Positions 55,879 to 64,000 of a stretch of 64,000 nucleotides of DNA are shown piece by piece. Source of the stretch: Cannabis sativa (Eukaryota; Streptophyta; Magnoliopsida; Rosales; Cannabaceae); contig NC_083601.1 of the NCBI RefSeq assembly GCF_029168945.1, positions 20,736,160-20,800,159 on the forward strand. Reading direction: 5' to 3'. Position 1 is the stretch's first letter. Each line of letters begins with the position of its first letter. The position numbers and the translations under genes were made by a program. The notes under the pieces were generated by a model. The model was given only the letters and a program-made list of their open reading frames with translations. It was not told the DNA's origin and did not search any database.

Positions 55879-58271
55879 CGCAGGCAGAAATTCACAATTT
55901 CACACTTTGCTCAAATAAACTCCAAACCATACCAAAACTTCCAGACCTGTTCTAAACATCCCCTAGAACATTTCTAAAGCATCAAATCCACCCAGAATGT
56001 ACAGAAATGAAAATCACCATTAAAGCCCAAGCTTTGAGTTCTAAACTCAAACTTGGTTAAAAACAACTAACATGCATCCAAACCATGATTCAAACTCATA
56101 TTCAAGCATAATAACACTGCAGAAAACTAACCCTAATTCATGCAAACACTACAGCCACAAATTCACACAATTTCTCTTTGAAAACCAAACTTTAGCATGG
56201 AAAATTCATAACTTTAAACAACCTAACTATCAAGCACCACAAGTAGCTTAATTAACCTCTAATAAACATGTTTAAATCTCAGAAATTAACAACAAAATCA
56301 CAGCAGCAACAACCTCAATTTATCATGCATGCATTACACTATTTTCATCAAAATTCAACAATCTTTAAGGAGAAAAGAAGAGGAGCTAACCTAGCTTGAA
56401 TTGAACCTTAATGAGAGATGAAATCACAAGAAAATCCCAAGAAAATGGCCAGCTTCTTGCTGCTCCAAGAGGGCCGAAAAGAGAAGAGGAAAAGAGAGAG
56501 AGTTTTTCCAAATTTTTCTAACTTTGAAATATTGAAATTTTGTAAAATAAAATAAGGGGTTTTACTTAATCATTTCAGCCAACATATAATACCAGGTAAA
56601 CATATATTTCCACTATTAAAATCACTAGAAGACAAAATAATAATGGGGCAAAAAGACCATTTTGCCCCTCCACACTAAAACCACATAAATAACACTAAAG
56701 GGGTATTTTTGGGAAATTCTAAATTCCCGGCCATTCCCGACATTCCCAATGTCTAATAAACCGTCCCAAACTACTAACATACTAAGTTGTGATTTTACTG
56801 AGCCAAACACCGAGTTCCATGATACCGGGCACCGGAATGCAAAATTATGAAAACTACTACATGACATAAAAATGCATCTCTGAATTCAATAATAACAATA
56901 TAATAATTACTTAAATAGCTATAAATAATTTTCATAATTAAACGTGATTAACAGCTAATTTCCAAATTAAACTAAGCGGTCTTTACAATTATAGTGTTGT
57001 CAACACAGTGGAATAAAATCTTGATTATATGTTCGAAAGTTTATTCCCTGATTTGTTAGATCACTGGATTTAGACTGACATGATAATCAGCGATAGGTAT
57101 TCTTACACCTTGGATAAGTGTTATGTCCTTTCCAGGGTATTGGCAAAGTTTATCAGCATCGGATGTATGGAGTATACATCGGAAGGGGCCGATATTGAAC
57201 TTTGATTAGATATATTAAATTTACCGTAATATCTATTCAATTCAATGTCACCAGTTGATCCTAGATCAAATGATTTTAATCCTGATATGTTTAGGTTCGA
57301 TCTCAAGAGTATTATACATGTTCTTTGATTTGTTAGTTAAGCCTACTTTTGGGTCAGGGTTATACGTACATTTTGGGAACATGATAGTGCAATTGAGTGG
57401 GAGCGCTAACATAAATATGGAATCTATAGCTTCTATCTAACAAATAGAAAGTAAAGGATGATTTCCTTCGAGCTTGACCAAACGAAAATAAATGATGGAG
57501 TACTCATTTCACTTAGCTGAAATATCATTTATACGGGGTTAAGTGTTTTAAGGATAAAATACATTGTAGGGTGTTACGGTAATCTAATCCCTTTACAGTG
57601 TAGATCATCTATATAGAGGATCATTAATCAAATTAGGATTATAACAATGGATAACTAATGACGTGTCTTTATGGTGGAACATATAGAGCGTTCTATATAC
57701 TGAGAGTGCAATTCTAAGTTCTATGCGTGGATTCAACGAAGAATTAATAAGTCAGTGAATTTAAGATATAAATTCTTGATCTGCTTATTGGAAGCTCGGA
57801 TATATAGACCCATGGTCCCATACTAGTTGAGACCATAATGCTTGTAAGACTCAGTTAATTGATTTTGATTAATCAATTATAATTCTAAAGTTAGACTATG
57901 TCTAGTTTATGAATTTTCACTAAGCAAGGGCAAAATTGTAAAGAAAAGAGATTCTAGGTTTATTTATTAATTAAGAGACTTTATATGTCTAATTAATAAA
58001 TATATTAAATGACAATATTATTTAATAATTAATTTTTAGTTATTAAATAATTAGAATTGGCATTTAAGTGGTTAAATTGGAAAATTGGCATTTTTGAGAA
58101 TATGGGATGGAAAAATGACAAAATAGAAAAATTACAAAGTGGGCCCAGTCCACAATCCATGGCCGGCCACACTTAGTGTATTTTACCATTTATTTTTTCA
58201 TATTTTAATGCTAAATAATTCTAACTTAAACCTAGGTGGTTACCTATAAATAGATAGTGATGGCTCTCATT

Positions 58272-58969
58272 CACACTTAACTTTTGTGAACTTTGTCAGA
58301 TGAAAACTGAGCCTCTTTCTATTTACCCTAGCCGCCACTTCTTCTTCTCTTTTTCCTCTTCAATTTTCGAACCTTGAGTGGATGAGTGAGTTCCCACACA
58401 CATCAATTGGTATCTCAATCATAGTGTGTAATACTGTAGGAGATTCCAAACAACAAGAAGGAGAATCAGCATCAAAGGAATGAGAGAAAGAGATCCAGGT
58501 TCAGATCTTGGTGATGCTCTGCTATAGAAAGGAATCAAGGGCTAGAGATCTGAACGGAAATAGTCATTATATTCCGCTGCAACCAATGTAAGGTTTACTA
58601 AACTTTATATGTTTTTATTTCACACTTAACTTTTGTGAACTTTGTCAGATGAAAACTGAGCCTCTTTCTATTTACCCTAGCCGCCACTTCTTCTTCTCTT
58701 TTTCCTCTTCAATTTTCGAACCTTGAGTGGATGAGTGAGTTCCCACACACATCAATTGGTATCTCAATCATAGTGTGTAATATTGTAGGAGATTCCAAAC
58801 AACAAGAAGGAGAATCAGCATCAAAGGAATGAGAGAAAGAGATCCAGGTTCAGATCTTGGTGATGCTCTGCTATAGAAAGGAATCAAGGGCTAGAGATCT
58901 GAACGGAAATAGTCATTATATTCCGCTGCAACCAATGTAAGGTTTACTAAACTTTATATGTGTTTATTT
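58272..58969. repeat. 349-bp tandem duplication in solo LTR B
   Basis: CACACTTAACTTTTGTGAAC begins at 58272 and again at 58621, and the two copies are nearly identical to the end (58620 and 58969). Copies A and C of this LTR do not have this duplication. Confidence 0.92.
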
Positions 58970-59127
58970 CATTGTTTTAGAATTCATATTAGGATGTTAA
59001 TGAAACATACTTGTTAGTAAATCTAGATCCTGGTAAAATATATCCAACAGATATCTGTGTCCAGATTTTTGTGTCAACATTGTGGTACTTTCTTTGAGTG
59101 TCACAACTCAAACGAATCACTTACAAG

Positions 59128-59690
59128 ATGGTTGCAACACAATTCTCGAGTGTTGAAAGAGGATCTCGAATAACTGGCTAGCAGATCGAGGGCACGCCAG
59201 TCACTAAAGCTGGTGATGGGACTACACCAACATCTCACATGCCAGGTGGGGGCCTCAAAACCAGCTCCACAACTCGTCCCCAAGGCTGACAACTGGTTCT
59301 AGTACTGAAACCATCAAGCATGTTCCACTTAGGGAACCACATGTGGAACTAGAAGACCCCGAGGAGGTCGATCTTCTGGTTGAACTACTTAGCCAAACTG
59401 TGGTTGACTTACAACAACAACTCCGAGACTCCCTCGACAAGCAACATGAGCAGTTCCAAAACTGGTTTGTGGAGAACTGGCAGAACATCGAGAGTCAACG
59501 AGTTGAGCATGAACAACAGATAGCTAACTTGTCTCAATAGATAGAGAATCTTGTCACTCTGGTCGCAGGACTACCTCCTTTAGGGGTCTTTTTGAGTTGG
59601 TTGAAGAGATTCCCCGTCGGCCAGATGGCCACGTGAGAACAAGTGCCAAGGAAAAACCCTTACTACACGAAACACTACTACCACACCTGG
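59128..59690 (+). pseudogene. Gypsy-like gag remnant
   Basis: A broken frame starts with an ATG at 59128 (MVATQFSSVERGSRITG then a stop). It continues in other frames into a glutamine- and glutamate-rich helical part at 59343-59537 (VELEDPEEVDLLVELLSQTV, then DLQQQLRDSLDKQHEQFQNW). This resembles the N-terminal, coiled-coil part of gag polyproteins in plant gypsy elements. It follows an LTR-like end (GTGTCAACA at about 59086) and stops where another LTR fragment begins. Family assignment is tentative. Confidence 0.5.
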
Positions 59691-59697
59691 TACCTGT

Positions 59698-60181
59698 GTT
59701 GGTTTTATGGTACTAAATTAGGTATGCAGCGGAAGAGTTGATACTGATTTTTATTGTACCATATGCCCAAGATCATGATATGTATATACATTAAACTAAA
59801 AGTAAAAATATGAAAAAGAACATTTACATCTTAAAGCCTATCAGCGTATCCTTAATTCTTTTTATATGTTCTATCTTCAGAACGGTGGTGACAAAACATA
59901 CATCTTAATCTTCCAGACCTTCCACCACACACAAGGACTAGTGCGGGCTAGTAGGATAATAGTGTATATAAAGTTCTCGATTAAATTTCAACACATGAGC
60001 AAGAACTATTTCTTTAGTGATGGAGAGAAAAAGGTTTAATGGTTAGGGTAAATGGCGGCAAAACTCCCAAAACTTTCATTTTGGTTTCACTTAACCCCCA
60101 AAACCCAAATTTGGGCGGTGAAACCCCCAATACTCGTATTCTGTTAGCAATTTAACACTTCCGTCCATTTTAGGTGTTAAG
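59698..60181 (-). mobile_element. Fragment of another LTR and decayed repeat
   Basis: The plus-strand start TGTTGGTTTTATGG with GCAGCGGAAG nearby looks like the reversed end of a copia-type LTR of a different family. From about 60050 the sequence changes to a C-rich motif (CAAAACTCCCAAAACTTTC, then its reversed relative GGGCGGTGAAACCCCC). It ends with TTAAG (60177-60181), the presumed target duplication of the next element. Confidence 0.4.
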
Positions 60182-62869
60182 TGTTGGAATTATTTTACCA
60201 GGATCTTAGATCTACTCACAAGTATGTTTATTAACACCCTAAATATGAACTTTCTAAAACGATAAATTAAACACATATAAAGTTAAAGAAACCTTACATT
60301 GGGTGCAGCGGAATATAATGACTCCTTCCGTTCAGATATCTAGCCCTTGATTCCTTTCTGTAGCAGAGCATTATCAATATCTGAACCTGGATCTCTTTCT
60401 CTGAATCTTTGATGCTGAATCTCCTTTGCTGATGATCTTTCTTCACGATCTTCCTCACTATGATTGAGGTATTGCTTGATGTGTGTGGGCACTACTCTGA
60501 TCACTAAGGATTTCGAAATTCAAAGGAATAAGAAAGAAGAAGTGGTAGCTAAAGATAGGGAGAGAGAGAGGCTCAGTTTTTCTGAATCAGAAAAAGTGTG
60601 AAAAAGTGTAATTTTCCTGAAGCCTTCACTATCTATTTATAGCATTCCACTAGGGTTAGATTTGAATTATATGACATTAAAATAATGAAAAAATCAATTT
60701 AAAATAGCTACAAAGGTGGCCGGCCATAGCATAAGTGGATTGGGCCTTGGGCTTTGCAATTTTGCAATTTTAACACCTTTTGTATCTGATTTTCTCAAAA
60801 ATGCCAATTTCCTAATTCAAACATTTAAATGCCAATTCTAACTATTTAATAACTATAAATAATTATTAAATAATATTGTCATTTATCATATTTATTAATT
60901 GAACCATACAAAGTATCATAATTAACAAATATGCCCCTATAAACTCTTTCTTTACAATTTCGCCCTTACTTAGTGAAAATTTCACAAATAGACATAGTCT
61001 AATTTGAGAATTATAATTGATTAATCAAAACCAATTACATGAACTTTCTAAAACGATGAAATAAACACATATAAAGTTTAGGAAATCTTCCATTGGGTGC
61101 AGCGGAATATAATGACTCCTTCCGTTCAGATATCTAGCCCTTGATTCCTTTCTGTAGCAGAGCATTATCAATATCTGAACCTGGATCTCTTTCTGTGAAT
61201 CTTTGATGCTGAATCTCCTTTGCCGATGATCTTTCTTCACGATCTTCCTCACTATGATTGAGGTATCACTTGATGTGTGTGGGCACTACTCTAATCACTA
61301 AGGATTTCGAAATCTCAATGAGGAAGAGAGAGAGAGTGGGTTCAGCCAAAGATAGGGAGAGAGAAGGCTTAGTTTTTTCTGAATGAAAAAGTAGAAAATT
61401 TAAGTGTAATTTTTTTGAAGCCTTCACTATCTATTTATAGCATTCCACTAGGGTTAGGTTTGAATTATTTGGCATTAAAATAATGAAAATATCAGTTTAA
61501 ATTGCCTATAAAAGTGGTTGGCCATGCTTAGTGGATTTGGGCCTCACTTTTTGCAATTTTGCAGTTTTATCTTTTCTGCATCTGATTTTCTCAAAAATGC
61601 CAATTTTCTAATTCAACCATTTAAATGCCAATTCTAACTATTTAATAACTATAAATAATTATTAAATAATATTGTCATTTATCATATTTATTAATTGAAC
61701 CATACAAAGTATCATAATTAACAAATATGCCCCTATAAACTCTTTCTTTACAATTTCGCCCTTACTTAGTGAAAATTTCACAAATAGACATAGTCTAATT
61801 TGAGAATTATAACTGATTAATCAAAACCAATTACATGAGTCTTACAAGCAATATTATCTCAACTAGTGGGGGGACCATGGGTCTATATAACCGAGCTTCC
61901 AATAAGTAGATCAAGAATTTAGCACTAAAATTCACTAACTTATTAATTCTTCGTTGAATCCACGCATATAACTTAGAATTGCACTCTCAGTATATAGAAT
62001 GCTCTATATGTTCCACCATATAGACACATCATTAGTTATCCATTGTTATAATCCTAATGTGATCACTGATCCTCTATATGAATGATCTACCTTTGTAAAG
62101 GGATTAGATTACTGTTACACCCTACAATGTATTTTATCCTTAAAACACTTGACCCGTATAAATGATATTTCAGCTTATGTGAAATGAGTACTCCACCATT
62201 TATGTTCGTTTGGTCAAGCTCGAAGGAGATCATCCTTTGCTTACTATTCGCCAGATAGAAGCTATAGATTCCATGTTTATGTTAGCGCTCCCACTCGGTG
62301 CCTTTCACAGTGTTCCCAAAATGTACGTATCACCACGACCTAAAAGTAGGCTTAACTAACAAATCAAAGAACACGAATAGCCTTTCAAGATTGAGCCTAA
62401 TCATAACAGGATTAAGAACATTTGATCTAGGATCAACTAGGCGATATTGACTTGAATAGATATTACGGTAAGTTTAATAAATCTAAGTCAAAGTTCAATA
62501 TCGGTCCCTTCCGATGCATACTCCATGCATCCAACCTGAGCTTTACTTTAACCAATGCTCTGGAAAGAACATAGCATTTCTCCAAATGCAAGTAAACTCT
62601 GTTGTAGATTATCATATCAGTAAAACCCTATGTCTGATAAATCTAGGAAACTTTATTCACATAGTCATGTTTACTTTCCAATGTGTTGACGGCACAATAA
62701 ACAGGATCAAATATGTGAAAAGGGTTTCAGATGAATTTATACATTATGTACATATAATCATGAAATAAATCATGTGAACCATGCAACATTAAATGTTATT
62801 TCTGATCTATATTAATAAGTAAATCTGATTATATTGAAATGAGTTTTATTTAGGGCATAAAACCCAACA
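60182..62869 (-). mobile_element. 3' LTR of a copia element, family 1 (copy C)
   Basis: On the minus strand it starts TGTTGGGTTTTATGCCC at 62869 and ends at 60182, next to TTAAG. It aligns with copies A and B in reverse. It is directly preceded (on the minus strand) by a polypurine tract and copia pol, so it is the 3' LTR of an element extending past the window. Removing a tandem duplication of about 795 bp leaves about 1.89 kb. Confidence 0.9.
60248..61838. repeat. Tandem duplication of about 795 bp inside LTR copy C
   Basis: GAACTTTCTAAAACGAT begins at 60248 and 61041, and both copies end in TCAAAACCAATTACAT. The copies differ by scattered substitutions and small indels, so the duplication is older than the 349-bp one in copy B and affects a different span. 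Confidence 0.9.
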
Positions 62870-62884
62870 AACTCCCACTTGCAC
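62870..62884 (-). other. Polypurine tract of the copia element
   Basis: On the minus strand GTGCAAGTGGGAGTT lies directly before the LTR start. AAGTGGGAG is the usual plus-strand primer site of plant copia elements. Confidence 0.85.
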
Positions 62885-64000
62885 TAATATAAAACAAAAA
62901 GTGCGTTTCAAATAATCTCAACACCTTGATATACAAATCAAGTGTAGTAGTAGTAAACTCCTCGTAATAGGATCTGAAAGGTTGAATTAAACACAACCTT
63001 TTCTCCACCATTACTCTTCCTTAATCACAAAATTATTGATAATGTGAAATTCCTCTCTATATGTCTACTCTCTTGGGATACTGGATTCTATACTTTTGGC
63101 AACTACTTTTGGTTAATCAGGAAATTAACACTAGTAGTTTAGGCAATTTGGAATGGTGCCAAAGATTTATAGAACTTTTCTTAGACTGAATAAGTACCTT
63201 TCCTGCAGCTTTAACATTCAGTCCCTTTCTGGTAGACCTAGAGACTTCAGATAGGTTTTTACACTTCTCCAAAATCACTATTCCACCCCCAGAGTAATAA
63301 CCATCTTATCAGAAAGATTTACTAGCACAAAGGCAAATTTCGAAATCTGATATGGTGTAGTCTAAGAGTTTTAAACACACCCTTATAAACTAACATATAG
63401 TTCATCTTCTTTATCTTAAGATTTACTTGATTGTCTTCCAATGTTCTTCTCCTGGATTAATCTGATACCTACTCATTACTCCCACTCAACAGCAGGTGTC
63501 TGGTCTAAGGCATGCAAAAGCATATCTAAGACCTCTCACTGTTGATATAAGAAATTCTTTCATGGCTTTATCTTTTCTGGAATAGTTGAGACTTTTCCTT
63601 AGATAAATAAAATCTATGCCTAAGAAGTTGTGAAGCTTCTATAGATTGCCATTAGAAAGAAAATGCTTCAGCATCTTACTAAAGTAAGTTGCTTGCATTA
63701 GAGTAAGTAATGACCAGGTATACCACAAGCCATAGGTTTAGATAAACTCAAACCTATAATACTAGGAACAGGAAGTTTTGTTAAGTCCATTGAATGGACT
63801 TATAAACGAAAATTTCCTTTTATGTCCTTGTAATAGAAAACTTTAGGTTACTCCATGTGAATGGATTAAACCATATTTCTATTGGCTTTCTTCTTAATTT
63901 CTTATCTTGACAATCCATTACTTGTTTAAACTCACAATGAATTTTAATCACTAGTGTCTCCCAAGTCATAAGAAGGTGAGTTCCTAGAAACTCTCCCACT
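62885..64000 (-). pseudogene. Copia pol 3' part, heavily decayed, cut by the window edge
   Basis: On the minus strand, 63515-63425 reads RYAFACLRPDTCC, a stop, then VGVMSRYQINPGEEHWKTIK. This matches the conserved block after the reverse transcriptase (SRYQ-NPG-EHW), which leads into RNase H. Fragments of the following blocks (YMLVYKG near 63385) and preceding ones can be seen in shifting frames. Stops and frameshifts are frequent, so the copy is dead. No clean coding is seen below 63250. Confidence 0.8.

Larger units (their letters stand above)
52555..56987 (+). mobile_element. Solo LTR, family 2, outer copy (interrupted)
   Basis: It begins TGTAACACCCTAACTAGC and ends AAGCGGTCTTTACA, flanked by ATTAT (52550-52554 and 56988-56992) inside copia solo LTR B. 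It is split at 53581 by a reverse-oriented copy of itself. The two parts (52555-53581 and 55706-56987) total about 2.3 kb. TG...CA ends, a 5-bp duplication and no internal genes mark it as a solo LTR. The TGTAACRCCC start is common among gypsy-type LTRs, but the superfamily is not proven. Confidence 0.88.
52379..59049 (+). mobile_element. Solo LTR, copia family 1 (copy B), with nested insertions
   Basis: It starts TGTTGGGTTTTATGCCC and ends TATATCCAACA, flanked by GATAT at 52374-52378 and 59050-59054. It lies in a gypsy-like LTR/gag region. Removing the nested family-2 LTRs (52555-56987 plus 5 bp) and one copy of a 349-bp tandem duplication leaves about 1.88 kb, matching copies A and C. Confidence 0.92.

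Noticed and set aside
1..64000. tRNA, rRNA or miRNA genes
   Set aside because: I found no cloverleaf or ribosomal sequence. The many long inverted repeats are better explained as MITEs, though some could yield small RNAs.

Overview
The window looks like a repeat-rich stretch of a eudicot plant nuclear genome. The evidence is AT-rich DNA, GT-AG introns with long T-rich tracts, a GNAT acetyltransferase and a RAD7-like leucine-rich-repeat protein that resemble plant forms, and many plant transposon families: Ty1/copia and gypsy-like LTR elements, a LINE, Helitrons, hAT- and Mutator-type MITEs, and a two-gene MULE. The species cannot be named from sequence alone.

Only four genes look like ordinary host genes. 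At 10.1-12.3 kb (+) is a six-exon gene for a 218-aa protein of unknown function, with one GC-AG intron. At 13.46-14.10 kb (+) is an intronless four-helix membrane protein of 211 aa. At 18.26-20.17 kb (+) is a nine-exon GNAT acetyltransferase of 292 aa. At 33.2-37.5 kb (-) is a six-exon RAD7/Rhp7-like LRR protein of 858 aa. The first and third share a duplicated promoter/5'UTR/first-intron block (9664-10055 and 16696-17390).

From 21.24 to 30.10 kb lies a large Mutator-like element of the Ulp1-carrying type. A plus-strand gene encodes a DUF1985 domain, an acidic linker and a C48 (Ulp1) cysteine protease. A convergent minus-strand gene encodes a MURA-type transposase with DDE, SWIM and CCHC zinc-knuckle motifs. 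Both are frameshifted. A candidate 9-bp target duplication flanks the unit.

From 37.6 to 41.85 kb are two related Helitron-like elements; a third is at 0.27-2.41 kb. A full-length L1-type LINE with a clear target duplication occupies 42.06-47.69 kb; its two frames overlap as ATGA, and ORF2 carries three lesions. From 47.7 to 64.0 kb the DNA is nested LTR elements. A gypsy-like LTR with a gag remnant is invaded by a small decayed copia element (itself carrying an Emigrant-like MITE) and by a 1.9-kb copia solo LTR. That solo LTR holds a second-family solo LTR, which holds another copy of its own family in reverse orientation. Each of these has a matching 5-bp target duplication. The right edge is the 3' end of a minus-strand copia element. 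Another solo LTR of the same copia family, with its own hAT MITE, sits at 3.4-5.9 kb.
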